The position numbers were made by a program, and so were the translations under genes. The notes beneath the pieces were generated by a model. It searched no databases. It was not told the DNA's origin and saw nothing but the letters and a program-made list of their open reading frames with translations. Below, piece by piece: positions 17,897 through 27,266 of a stretch of 64,000 nucleotides of DNA (within the stretch, counting starts at the first letter, position 1; the number at the start of each line of letters is the position of its first letter). Source of the DNA: JAZBPO01 sp963691775 (GTDB lineage: Bacteria > Pseudomonadota > Gammaproteobacteria > Pseudomonadales > Azotimanducaceae); NCBI GenBank assembly GCA_963691775.1, contig OY829369.1:1426001-1490000 (forward strand). The letters run 5' to 3'.

Positions 17897-20800
17897 CACG
17901 GCGTCCCCCACTGCAGTGCGCGAGCCGCGGCGACGGCGTCCGCCTGCTCGCCGCTGAGCACGATGTTCCCGTTCGCCGGACGCCCGATGTCGGTCATGAG
18001 CGCGGAGAGCGCGTCGATGCCCGCGCTCCCGAGCGAAGCACCGCGCGTCGTCACCTGCTCGATGCGCGCCGCATCGTTCAGGAAGTGGTCGAGGACGCGG
18101 ACGTACTGCCCGCCGCCGCCGAGCAGATGAATCTCCAGGTGGGCGCCATTGCGGTAGAACCAGAGCGCGTCCGAGTCGGCGATCTGGAATTCGACGGCGT
18201 CCAGCCCCGTGAGATCGCCCTGCTCGCGGATCGTGTCGGAGCCTTCTCCCGGCGCGATCGGATAGCGGTCGCTGCCGCCGCGGCCGCTGAGCTTGTCGTT
18301 GCCGGGGCCGCCGACGATGACGTCGTCCCCTTGGGAGCCGGTGACCGTGTCGTGACCGGCCCCGCCCTCGAGCGACTCCACGCCGACGAGCGTGGTGCTG
18401 GAGAAATCGAGCGTATTGTTTGCGCTCGTACCGACGATGCGGTCGGTACCCGCGCCGAGATCGATGGTCTCGACGACGTAGCTGCCGTTGTAGGTGGAGA
18501 ACACGAGCACGTCGTCACCAGAGGTACCTGCGATGCGATCGTCGCCACCCTCTCCGGCGATGCGATCGCCGGAACCATCGAGGCCGGCGAGCTGGAACAC
18601 GTCGTTTCCCTCGCCGCCGAACACCGTGTCGCTGCCGGCGCCGACGATGATCAGATCAGCATCGGCCGTACCGCGCACCGTGTCGTGGCCCGGGCCGGCA
18701 TCGATGTATTCGATCCCCAGGACCTGCGTGCCCGAAAAGTCGAGCGTGTTGTTCGCGCTGGTGCCAAGGATGCGGTCGCTGCCGCCGCCGCCCTCGATGC
18801 GCTCGACGACGTACTGGCCGCTGAAGACCGACAGCCGGATCGCGTCGTCGCCTGCCGAACCATGTACGACGTCAATGCCTTCCTGGCCGGAGAAGCGATC
18901 GGCGCGGCCGTCGTCTCCGGCGACCGGGAAGACGTCGTCGCCCTCTCCGCCGAACAGCGTGTCCGAACCAGCGCCACCGACGATCACGTCGGGGCCGGTA
19001 CTGCCCCTGATCGTGTCGTGGCCGTTCTCGCCGCGGATCTCGGCAATGCCGGTGAGCGTGGTGCCGGAGAAATCGAGGGTGTTATTGGCGCTGGTGCCGA
19101 TCAGCACGTCCGTGCCCCCGGCGCCGTCGATGGCCTCGACAGTCCAGGCGCCGGAGAAGACGGAGAGACTGATCACGTCGTCTTCCGCGCTGCCCAGCAC
19201 GACGTCCGTACCGGCGCCGCCGTCGAAGCGATCAGCGCGCCCGTCGCTGCCGTCGAGGAGGAACACGTCGTCACCGTCGGCACCGCGCAGCGTGTCCGAA
19301 CCGGGACCACCGACGAGCACGTCCGATCCCGAGGTGCCGGTGATCGTGTCGTGCCCTGCCGAGCCCTCGATGCGCTCAATGCCGACCAGGGTGGTGCCGG
19401 AGAAGTCGAGCGTGTTGTTGGCACTCGTGCCGCGGAGTATGTCGACGCCTTCGCCGCCGTCGATGCGTTCCACGGTCCAGCTGCCCGAGAACACTGAGAG
19501 CAGGATCAGATCGTCGCTCGCCGTGCCGCGGACCTCGTCGATCCCTTCTCCGCCGTCGAAGCGGTCCGCGCGGCCGCCAGAATCCTCGAGGAGGAACAGG
19601 TCGTCGCCTGCGAGCCCATAGAGGCTGTCCGAGCCGGCACCGCCGACGATCACGTCCGCGTTCGATGATCCCTTGATCGTGTCGTGGCCGGCGCCGCCCT
19701 CGATCCGTTCCACGCCGAAGAGCTGCGCCGTGGAGAAGTCGAGCGTGTTGTTGGCGTTGGTGCCGATGATCACGTCCGTGCCATCGCCGAGGTCAAGACG
19801 CTCGACGGTCCATGCGCCGGAGAAGACCGACAAACGCAGCACGTCGTCGCCGCTCGTGCCCTCGACTACGTCGACGCCGCCCTCGCCCGAGAAACGGTCG
19901 GCGCTCGCGTCCGAACTGTCCAGCAGGAAGCGGTCGTCGCCGTCACCGCCGTAGAGCGAGTCGGCGCCGGGGCCGCCGACGATCGTGTCGGCCTGAGGCG
20001 AGCCCTTGATCGTGTCGTGACCGCCCTCGCCCTCGATACGTTCGACGGCGAGAAGTTCCGTGGCCGAGAAATCCAGCGTGTTGTTGGCGTTCGTGCCGCG
20101 GATGACGTTCACGCCACCGTTGCCGTCGATGCGCTCGACGGTGAAGGCACCGCTGAAGACGCTCAGGCGGAAGACGTCGTCGACTGCGGAACCACGAAGC
20201 GTGTCGAAGCCAGCGCCGCCATCGAAGCGGTCGGCCCCCTCCTCGCCCATGACCGTGAAGACGTCGTCGCCGCCGCCGCCACGCAGCGTGTCGTTGCCGG
20301 GGCCGCCGACCATGACATCGTCGCCCTGTGAACCGGTGATCGAGTCGTGGCCACCGAGGCCTTCGATGCGGGCGATGCCGAGCAGTTCCGTGCCCGAGAA
20401 GTCGAGGGTGTTGTTCGCGTTGGTGCCGTAGATGACGTCCTGGCCGCCGAGGCCGTCGATGCGTTCGACGGTCCAGGTGCCGGAGAACACGGACAGGCGC
20501 AGCGCATCGTCGCCGGCCGTGCCGAAGACCGTGTCGAAGCCCGCGCCGCCGTCGAAGCGATCCGCGCCCGAGTCGTCGGGTTCGGCGAGGAAGGCGTCGT
20601 CGCCGCCCCCGCCGCGCACTTTGTCGCTGCCCGGCCCACCGACAATGACGTCGTCGCCAGCCGAGCCCGTGATCGTGTCGTGGCCGGCAAGGCCGTCGAT
20701 AGCGGCGATGCCGACGAGCTCCGTGCCCGAGAAGTCGAGGGTGTTGTTGGCATTGGTGCCAAAGATGCGATCAGTACCGCCCCCTCCTTCCACGCGCTCG

Positions 20801-23800
20801 ACGGTGAAGGCACCGCTGAAGGTGCTGAAGCGGAACGCGTCATCGCCGCCGCCGCCGATCACGAGGTCGAAGCCGGATCCACCGCTGACGCGATCCGCGT
20901 GAGCGTCGTTCCCTTCGATGCGGAAGGCGTCGTCGCCCGCTTCGCCGTACATGGTGTCGGCGCCAGGGCCACCGATGAGTACGTCATTGCCACCGCCGGC
21001 GCGCAGCGTGTCGTGGCCGCCGAGGCCCTCCAGGACCTCGCTCGCGTCGGTGCCGACGAGCGTGTTGTTGGCGTTCGTGCCCACGAGCGGCGAGGAGGCC
21101 CCCCCCCCATCGAGGGTCCAGCCGAGCCGCGCGATCGCCAACGCCTCGCCGGGCGGGACGCGCAGCACGATGGTCTCGACGGCCGATACGGATGCGTTCT
21201 CAGCCACGGCCGGGAAGGAGACGGTGGCGGTCCCGATCAAGGTCTGCGAGCCGCCGAGAACAACGGCGGTTGCACTTGCGCCGTCGATCGCGGCGCCGCG
21301 GTTTTCGATGATCGGCCGCAGCGTGTAGTCGACGTGCGTACCAGCATCATCGGCGTCGAGCACCGCCGCGTCGCAAACGAACAGCTCCTGACCGGCCACT
21401 TCGTTGTCTGCCGTGGCGAGGGTGAGCTCGCTCGAGGCGAGGCCAGCGAAGGCTGAGCCGGCACCAGCGGAGACGTCGAGGCGCAGGATGCTGGTAACGG
21501 TCCCGTCGATCTCGCAGTCGTCCACGCCCCGCAAGCTCACGGTTTGGGCCAGGTCGAAGTTCGTCTCGTCGAAGGACAGGGTCGTGCCGTCGACGAGCTC
21601 CACCTCGGTGGGATCCAGGAGGTGGCCGGTGACCGCTACCGTCTCACCCGGCGCCGGCGCCTGGTTCAGACTGACGCCGACTTCGAGCACCGTGACACCG
21701 GCCTCGTCCAGCGTCGGGTCCACCGGCGTTGTCACCACGAGCGCCGCATCGGAGGCGGCCTGCGGAACGGTGATCGTGCAGCAGGCATACTCGACGACGC
21801 TCGACGTCGCGTCGCTGATCGTGGCCTCGAGCGTGTAGGTTCCCGGGGCGACATTCGCGAGGTCCCAGCGAAAGCGATCGCCGTCGCCATCTGGGTCTTC
21901 CGGAAGGCCGCTGGCGATCACCGTGCCGCCGGCGCGGACTTCGATGGTCGCCGAGGAGTCCGGGTCGGCGTCGGTCCAGCGGATCTCGACCACGTCGCTG
22001 GACACCTCGTCGGCATCCGGCAGCACGAAGGTGAACACCGGGGGATCGTCAAGGCCGTCGTCGTTGACGAAGAAGCTCGCGGGCGTGGACCAGGGGCCGA
22101 GCAGGCCATGCTCGTCGAGGGCCGCAGCGCGCCAGTAGAAGCTCGTGTTGTCGTCAAGCGCGAGATCCACGATCCAGGTCAGCGCCGACACCGTCGCGCT
22201 CGTCACGAGCAGGGTGAGCTCCGGGTCCGCGTAGACCTCGAATACGATGCTCACGGCGTCGCCGTCGGGGTCCGCGACCGGCGCCACAGACAGCTCGGGC
22301 GCAAGCACTTCCACCTGAGCGGCGTCGCCAGGGTTCGCGAGGGTCGGCGCTGGCGGCGCTTCCTCGACGGCGTTCACGAAGAAGCTCGCCGTCCGCCAGG
22401 GTGAGACGACCGCGCCGTCGCTGGCGCGCACGCGCCAGTACCAGACGGTGTTCTCGCCGCGGCCGGGCACGTCGATCTCCGGGTCCGCGGCCGCGAATGC
22501 GAGGAGCGACGGCGAGTCGAAGGCAGGCGAGCTGTCGATCTCGAACTGGTAACTCACCTCGGCGCCCTCGGGATCGGCGACGCTGCCCGCCACGAGTCGC
22601 ACGTCGGAGGTGTTCACCTCCGCACCATTGAGCGGCAACAGCACCGCCGGCGCAGCCGGCGCGCCATCCACAGTGCTGACCAGGAAGGCAACGGGCTTCG
22701 CCGTCGTGGCCGCGCCCTCTTCGTCCGTAGCCTCCACCTCGACTCGGTAGCGGCCATCCTCCACGAGCGCCACTGACGGCGGCCAGGTCGTGATCCCGGA
22801 CTCGTCCAGGGGCAGATCAGCGATGGCGGCGACGGGGTCGACGCTGCCGTCATCGGTGAACACCGCGATGGCCAAGGTGATCGCGTCCGCCTCCGGATCA
22901 GCCGGGTTGGTGACGCGCAGCACAGGCGTCAGCACGTCGACGATGGCGCCGTCGGTCGGATACTCGAGGGAGAAGGAACCGGGCGGCTCATTGCTGACGT
23001 TCACGCGGAACGCACCCTCGACCCACGCCGTGGCGCCGTCGGTGACCTCACCGCGGGCACGCCAGTAGTAGAAGGCGTTCTCCTCGAGCGTTTCTGTACC
23101 GTCGAGGAACAGCGCATCAACGAGCACCGCCGTGCTCTCGGGTGTCTCGGGCACGTCCGAGGCGCTGCCGACGAACTGCGTGAGCGAGGCGTCCTTGTAG
23201 AGCTCGAAGCGGTAGCGCACGTCCGTGGTGCTGCCCGAGATCGCGTTACGCAGCCGCAGCTCCGGATTCGCCGTAGTGACCTCGGCATCGAAGGCGGGTG
23301 CGAGGATTTGCGGGTCCCCCGGTACTGCCTCGCGGACGTTCGGATCGGTCCCGTTCTCGAACTCTTCGGCGTCGCTGAACCCATCATCGTCGGCATCGCC
23401 GGTCCCATTGCGGGAGAGGTCACCGAAGTTGTCGAGCTCCCATCGATCCACGAGACCATCGCCATCAGTGTCATCGCCGGGGAACACGCGGATCGGTACC
23501 TCGAGCGTGCTCGAAAGCACCCCGTCGCTGGCACGGAAGCGCACGATCGTCTCGCCGGCCTGTCCGGCGATGGGGAACCACTGGAAACGCCCCTCACCGT
23601 CACCGTCAGCCTCGAAACGCGCCCCCGATGGCAGCCCTGCAACGGAGAGGGCCACCGCGTCACCGTTCGGATCGGTCGCGCGGACGAGGAAGCCGACCTG
23701 GCCACCCTCAACGGTCTCGCGCGCGGGAACGGCCGCGAACACAGGCGCGAGGGGCGGCAGGTCGATGGCGCCGAAGCGGACCTCGTACTGACCGCTGCCG

Positions 23801-25131
23801 CCAAAATCGAAGACGTTGAGCCAGTACTCAAAGTCGGTCTCATTCGGTGCTCGCTCGCGCGTTAGAAACGCATTTCCTCGCGGTAACGCGCGGCCGTCGC
23901 TGCGGACCACTGCGTCGACGCTCTTGGTGCCCTGCCAGGGATCCGGGACGCGCGCGTAGACAAGCCCTCCGGCGGTCGTGAACTGGAACGGGTGCGAGGA
24001 AATCTCACCCGTCTCGACGCCCTCGCCGAGCGACGCTGTGGCGCTCGCATCCTCCACAGCTGCACACTCCGCGCAGAGGCCCTCGCTCACGCCCGTGCGC
24101 TCCGATTCGAAGAGCAACACGTCCGCGCCGTCGCGTACGAGGAAGTCGCGCAGGCCATCGCGGCCCGGGAGGTCCACGCGCACCTCTCCGATGAGCAGAT
24201 GCGCATTCGCCGCCTCGAGCAGGGAGGTGAGCGCGCCGCCGAGCTCGTCGGCGTGGGTGAAGCTCGCGTCGAAGCCAATGAAGCTGCCCGAGAGGGAACT
24301 CTCCATCTCCCAACGCCCTGTAGTGACGCCGCTGCCTTCGATGTCCCCGAAAGCAAGGAGCAGCTGCGGCGTGACTGGCGCGTCTGCCACAAAGGCGCGC
24401 AGGATGCGGAAGCCGATTGCGAGGCCCTGCTCGTCCTCGACGATGCGGGGCTGGGCGGAGTCGATGGACACGGACTTCGCAAGGCCGGCGCCGTTGTTGA
24501 GGATCCGGACGCCGAGCGTGTACGGAACGGGCGGCTCGACTTCGGCCGTGAATGCGTCGTCGCCGATCACGTCCTCAGTAAGGAAGTAGTCGAGGGTAAG
24601 CAGCGGCTGCGGGCGCACGACGATGGTGTCGGGCGCCACCTCGATGCGCTGGCTGCGGCCGCCGTAGGTGTAGCTCAGTTCCGCACCGACGAAGTAAAGC
24701 TCGCCGTCGGGAGAGTCTCCGGCCGCACCCGCCGTCGGGATTATCAGCCAGCGCGCCTCGGCGACCGACGAGGCGGCGATGGTGCCGGTGCCGTCCACGG
24801 CGCTAATGCCATCGAGGGAGTCCTCACGGAAGAAGAAGGCGCCGCTGCCGTTCGGATCGCTGGTTACCGTGACCGGATTGCCGTCGGCGTTCTCGAAACG
24901 GATGTCAATGGCGACGTTCTCGAGGGCGAAGGTGTCGAGGGCGTTGGAGATGCGCATGCGCGCCTCGAAGCCCTGACGTTCAAGCGCGACCTCCTGCTGA
25001 ATCTCAATGACGACTTCCGCGCAGAGGGCCTCTTCCTCTGCACTTACCGGCACGGCGAATAGCGTTGCAAGCCCTCCGGCGTAGAGCATCAAGCTGCGGA
25101 CGGCAGTCTTAACAGGGCAGCTCGAGGCCAT
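17896..25131 (-). CDS. Giant RTX-repeat secreted protein
   Basis: A 2411-residue protein from ATG 25131, 3 bp after the previous stop. It has an N-terminal signal peptide (to about residue 31, VSA). Then follow a unique N-terminal region, a cadherin-like module (about 464-550), a thrombospondin type 3-like calcium-binding segment rich in DxDGD (about 554-600), Ig/FN3-like modules with PAAPxLxxPxxGA-type linkers (600-1060), a Calx-beta-like region (about 1110-1225), and nine long RTX units (about 1347-2293) with GGxGxDxL motifs and the recurring signature GT(N/S)ANNTLDFS. The last 118 residues look like the end region of hemolysin-type calcium-binding proteins. A Sec-type peptide on an RTX protein is unusual, since RTX proteins normally leave by type I secretion. 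No type I secretion genes are in the window. Confidence 0.85.
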   Translation of the reverse strand: MASSCPVKTAVRSLMLYAGGLATLFAVPVSAEEEALCAEVVIEIQQEVALERQGFEARMRISNALDTFALENVAIDIRFENADGNPVTVTSDPNGSGAFFFREDSLDGISAVDGTGTIAASSVAEARWLIIPTAGAAGDSPDGELYFVGAELSYTYGGRSQRIEVAPDTIVVRPQPLLTLDYFLTEDVIGDDAFTAEVEPPVPYTLGVRILNNGAGLAKSVSIDSAQPRIVEDEQGLAIGFRILRAFVADAPVTPQLLLAFGDIEGSGVTTGRWEMESSLSGSFIGFDASFTHADELGGALTSLLEAANAHLLIGEVRVDLPGRDGLRDFLVRDGADVLLFESERTGVSEGLCAECAAVEDASATASLGEGVETGEISSHPFQFTTAGGLVYARVPDPWQGTKSVDAVVRSDGRALPRGNAFLTRERAPNETDFEYWLNVFDFGGSGQYEVRFGAIDLPPLAPVFAAVPARETVEGGQVGFLVRATDPNGDAVALSVAGLPSGARFEADGDGEGRFQWFPIAGQAGETIVRFRASDGVLSSTLEVPIRVFPGDDTDGDGLVDRWELDNFGDLSRNGTGDADDDGFSDAEEFENGTDPNVREAVPGDPQILAPAFDAEVTTANPELRLRNAISGSTTDVRYRFELYKDASLTQFVGSASDVPETPESTAVLVDALFLDGTETLEENAFYYWRARGEVTDGATAWVEGAFRVNVSNEPPGSFSLEYPTDGAIVDVLTPVLRVTNPADPEADAITLAIAVFTDDGSVDPVAAIADLPLDESGITTWPPSVALVEDGRYRVEVEATDEEGAATTAKPVAFLVSTVDGAPAAPAVLLPLNGAEVNTSDVRLVAGSVADPEGAEVSYQFEIDSSPAFDSPSLLAFAAADPEIDVPGRGENTVWYWRVRASDGAVVSPWRTASFFVNAVEEAPPAPTLANPGDAAQVEVLAPELSVAPVADPDGDAVSIVFEVYADPELTLLVTSATVSALTWIVDLALDDNTSFYWRAAALDEHGLLGPWSTPASFFVNDDGLDDPPVFTFVLPDADEVSSDVVEIRWTDADPDSSATIEVRAGGTVIASGLPEDPDGDGDRFRWDLANVAPGTYTLEATISDATSSVVEYACCTITVPQAASDAALVVTTPVDPTLDEAGVTVLEVGVSLNQAPAPGETVAVTGHLLDPTEVELVDGTTLSFDETNFDLAQTVSLRGVDDCEIDGTVTSILRLDVSAGAGSAFAGLASSELTLATADNEVAGQELFVCDAAVLDADDAGTHVDYTLRPIIENRGAAIDGASATAVVLGGSQTLIGTATVSFPAVAENASVSAVETIVLRVPPGEALAIARLGWTLDGGGASSPLVGTNANNTLVGTDASEVLEGLGGHDTLRAGGGNDVLIGGPGADTMYGEAGDDAFRIEGNDAHADRVSGGSGFDLVIGGGGDDAFRFSTFSGAFTVERVEGGGGTDRIFGTNANNTLDFSGTELVGIAAIDGLAGHDTITGSAGDDVIVGGPGSDKVRGGGGDDAFLAEPDDSGADRFDGGAGFDTVFGTAGDDALRLSVFSGTWTVERIDGLGGQDVIYGTNANNTLDFSGTELLGIARIEGLGGHDSITGSQGDDVMVGGPGNDTLRGGGGDDVFTVMGEEGADRFDGGAGFDTLRGSAVDDVFRLSVFSGAFTVERIDGNGGVNVIRGTNANNTLDFSATELLAVERIEGEGGHDTIKGSPQADTIVGGPGADSLYGGDGDDRFLLDSSDASADRFSGEGGVDVVEGTSGDDVLRLSVFSGAWTVERLDLGDGTDVIIGTNANNTLDFSTAQLFGVERIEGGAGHDTIKGSSNADVIVGGAGSDSLYGLAGDDLFLLEDSGGRADRFDGGEGIDEVRGTASDDLILLSVFSGSWTVERIDGGEGVDILRGTSANNTLDFSGTTLVGIERIEGSAGHDTITGTSGSDVLVGGPGSDTLRGADGDDVFLLDGSDGRADRFDGGAGTDVVLGSAEDDVISLSVFSGAWTVEAIDGAGGTDVLIGTSANNTLDFSGTTLTGIAEIRGENGHDTIRGSTGPDVIVGGAGSDTLFGGEGDDVFPVAGDDGRADRFSGQEGIDVVHGSAGDDAIRLSVFSGQYVVERIEGGGGSDRILGTSANNTLDFSGTQVLGIEYIDAGPGHDTVRGTADADLIIVGAGSDTVFGGEGNDVFQLAGLDGSGDRIAGEGGDDRIAGTSGDDVLVFSTYNGSYVVETIDLGAGTDRIVGTSANNTLDFSSTTLVGVESLEGGAGHDTVTGSQGDDVIVGGPGNDKLSGRGGSDRYPIAPGEGSDTIREQGDLTGLDAVEFQIADSDALWFYRNGAHLEIHLLGGGGQYVRVLDHFLNDAARIEQVTTRGASLGSAGIDALSALMTDIGRPANGNIVLSGEQADAVAAARALQWGTP
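18230..21090 (-). repeat. Nine RTX units of about 110 residues
   Basis: The motif GT(N/S)ANNT occurs nine times, spaced by roughly 330 bp (about 110 codons), each followed by hemolysin-type nonapeptides such as GGPGNDTL and GGGGDDVF. The units are similar but clearly diverged, unlike the 834-bp repeats of the neighbouring gene, so this is an older expansion. Calcium-dependent folding outside the cell is the known behaviour of such repeats. Confidence 0.85.
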
Positions 25132-25134
25132 GGG

Positions 25135-26007
25135 TCAGACTCCCGAGAGGCGCACGGCGATGCGCGGGTCATGTGAGAGGAAGCGCTGGCTCGTCGACAG
25201 ATTTGCGCCCGCTGCCGCATCGAGCACGCGGAAGACCACGTATTCGCCATAGCCTTCGTCGAGGCGATTCGCGAGCGGGTCGACAAGGGTCCAGCGGCCT
25301 CGGCGCTCAGCGTAGAGCCAGTTGTGATAGCCCTCCGCGACCACCGAACGGTCGCCAGCGACCACAAAGCCCGCGACCTGGCGCGTAGGTATGCCCATAG
25401 CCCGTGCCAGGGCAGCTGTCAGGTACATGTACTCGGTGCAATCGCCGCGACCATTGGCGAGGGCATGTCGTGCGCCTAGGTCACGTACTACGTAAGGCTC
25501 CGGATTCATGTGGCCCGCGACCCAATCGACGATCGCCTCCAGTCCGCCCTTCTCCAGGGCGAGCGCTCGCGCCTTTATCCCGGGGTCAGACACCTCGAGC
25601 GACGGCGCTTCACCGAGCATCAAAGCGCGCGTACCCCAGTCTAGTGGCTTTGCTGTGCTGGCAAGGCGCAAGCGCGCCTCGACGCGCACGACGCGGCTCG
25701 CCCAGGGCGCGAGGATTCCGAGTGGGAGTCTCAGGACCGTATTGCCGAGCGCATCGCGCTCGATCTCGTGCGGTACGGACACGTCGAGCGCCTCGAGCGA
25801 CTGCAATTCGCCAAGGTCAGCAGGCGCGAACATGTGCACGTTGGCGCCACGGATCGCTTCGCCACTCTCATTGCTTATCGTGAGGACGTAGCGAAGCGTG
25901 CGCTCGACGGGCGGGCCGGATGGCGTCGCGTCCAGGAGCATGCGAACTGCAATAAATCCGAGCACGCTCAGCCCGAAGGCGAAACTGATCAATACGGTGC
26001 GGCGCAT
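25135..26007 (-). CDS. Membrane-anchored transglutaminase-like protein
   Basis: The 290-residue protein has an N-terminal membrane anchor (about residues 5-25) and a C-terminal transglutaminase-like (papain-fold) domain. The triad is visible: Cys190 in GRGDCTEY, His228 in GYHNW and Asp243 in LVDP. The residue range 40-125 looks like a beta-rich extension. Bacterial members act as proteases, amidases or crosslinking enzymes, usually outside the cytoplasm; the anchor places this one in the periplasm. It overlaps the upstream rhodanese-like gene by 19 bp and precedes the RTX giant by 3 bp, so it probably processes or crosslinks one of the operon's large proteins. That role is inference. Confidence 0.8.
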   Translation of the reverse strand: MRRTVLISFAFGLSVLGFIAVRMLLDATPSGPPVERTLRYVLTISNESGEAIRGANVHMFAPADLGELQSLEALDVSVPHEIERDALGNTVLRLPLGILAPWASRVVRVEARLRLASTAKPLDWGTRALMLGEAPSLEVSDPGIKARALALEKGGLEAIVDWVAGHMNPEPYVVRDLGARHALANGRGDCTEYMYLTAALARAMGIPTRQVAGFVVAGDRSVVAEGYHNWLYAERRGRWTLVDPLANRLDEGYGEYVVFRVLDAAAGANLSTSQRFLSHDPRIAVRLSGV

Positions 26008-26822
26008 CGCTGAAGCGACCCTCCACGCGACGCATCCGCATAGGCCCGATCCAGTAGGAACATGCGGTAGGCGTCAGGCCCGCCCTCGAGCAGGAACACA
26101 TTCGCGGGAAGCGCTCCGGCTGCCAGGATAAGTGCGTAGTCCGCCTCTCGGCCGGAGAGAAGCAAGGGTTCGTCGATGCTCGTCTGTGCGTACAGATCGG
26201 CTAGGGCGTCCAGTCGTAAGCTCCCGTCTTCACGGGCGAGGTCCATCGTGTCCACCATTCGGACGTCGCCGCCCTCGACACCCTCGAAGGCGTCAGCAGG
26301 CGTCGTCCAGAGGAGGCGGTCAGTAGGAGCCGAGGACACTGCGAGGCCAAGGGATCTGGCTGCGCGGATAACGCCGCCGCGCAGTACCTGCGCCTGCTCA
26401 AAACCTGCCGCAACGAGGCGCGCGCAAAGGCGCTCCTCAGACGCACGAGTGACTCCGCCGCCGAGCACGAAGAGCGTCGCATCTCTCGGAACCCAGCGCT
26501 TGCTCGGAAGATCCTCAATGCGAAGCTTGTGCGCGCCGGACACCCAACTCGACGTCCGATCGGGGAGGTCGGACACGTCTACGAGAAAGGCTGGCTCTGG
26601 GTATGCAGGTAGCGATTCGGCGATACAACGAGCGTCGCGCATCGCATTGAGCGGGCGCCACTGCCTGTCCGCAGGCGGCGCCTCGCAGAACTCGCCAGCG
26701 ATAACATCAACACCGGCAAGGAGGAAAACGCCGCATGCGACGACGAGCGTTCGACTCACACGGATGCGTAGAGGATTCGAGTAGCAGGCTTCCTGTCCTT
26801 TCATGCACCTGCGCCGACGCAT
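25989..26822 (-). CDS. Exported tandem rhodanese-like protein, Cys-less
   Basis: The 277-residue product has a hydrophobic N-terminal segment (about 23-42, signal or anchor) and two rhodanese-like halves. The first (about 75-160) has the fold signatures LVDVSD, SGAHKL and GFEQAQVLRGG, but the active-site loop reads LFVLGGGV, with no catalytic Cys. The second half (about 185-260) is even more degenerate (SGREADYALILAAGA, FLLEGG). Sulfurtransferase activity is therefore unlikely and a binding role more plausible. It is the first gene of the giant-protein operon and overlaps the transglutaminase-like gene. An alternative start is the ATG at 26804. Confidence 0.7.
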   Translation of the reverse strand: MRRRRCMKGQEACYSNPLRIRVSRTLVVACGVFLLAGVDVIAGEFCEAPPADRQWRPLNAMRDARCIAESLPAYPEPAFLVDVSDLPDRTSSWVSGAHKLRIEDLPSKRWVPRDATLFVLGGGVTRASEERLCARLVAAGFEQAQVLRGGVIRAARSLGLAVSSAPTDRLLWTTPADAFEGVEGGDVRMVDTMDLAREDGSLRLDALADLYAQTSIDEPLLLSGREADYALILAAGALPANVFLLEGGPDAYRMFLLDRAYADASRGGSLQRCAAPY

Positions 26823-26871
26823 CCTGGCTGTCTCGTCTCTCCACGCACGACGCCACTACGTCGTGGACTTG

Positions 26872-26900
26872 TTACAAACTGCACATCGGCTGAGGTGCAA
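26872..26900 (-). promoter_or_regulatory. Possible operon promoter
   Basis: On the reverse strand TTGCAC (26900-26895) and TTGTAA (26877-26872) are separated by 17 bp, about 50 bp before the first gene of the giant operon. The match to a sigma-70 consensus is weak. An imperfect palindrome CCACTACGTCGTGG lies between it and the start codon and might bind a regulator. Confidence 0.25.
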
Positions 26901-26989
26901 TCAATGGTGGCAAAGTGACATCGCTTGTCCTGCTTTGGCGAAGTGGTGACGCGCAGATGCGGGAAGGGAGTGCGAGAAGGGACTGCGGG

Positions 26990-27140
26990 AACGGAGTGCT
27001 GGACGCGGAGGGAGTGCTGGGGGGAGTGCTGGGGGTGCGGCGGAGCGCTGCGCTGCGGCGGAGCGCTGGACGGAGCGCTCGGAGCGCTGCAACGGAGCGC
27101 TGGACTGCGGAGCGCTGGACAGTGCGGAGCGCTGGACAGC
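26990..27140. repeat. GGAGCGCT tandem array upstream of the operon
   Basis: GGAGCGCT, often followed by GGAC, occurs seven times between about 27050 and 27135, preceded by degenerate GGAGTGCTGG versions from about 26993. AGCGCT is itself palindromic. The array lies 170-320 bp upstream of the rhodanese-like gene. No gene is present in 26823-27266. Confidence 0.7.
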
Positions 27141-27266
27141 CACGCTAGCGTCGATGCGCACAGAGACACGGGCAATCAGCCGCAGCCCGGACGGTCGGAT
27201 CAGTCGAAACCCGCCCGATGGGCTACCCAGGAGCGGAGCGATGAACAGCCACGCTAGCGCGAGCCC

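Noticed and set aside
14600..21090. CRISPR array suggested by regular DNA repeats
   Set aside because: Units are hundreds of bases long, in frame and protein-coding, without short unique spacers.
18085..21838. Long forward frames antisense to the RTX gene (for example 18085-19497)
   Set aside because: They mirror the RTX periodicity of the reverse-strand gene and have no own start signals or homology that I can see.
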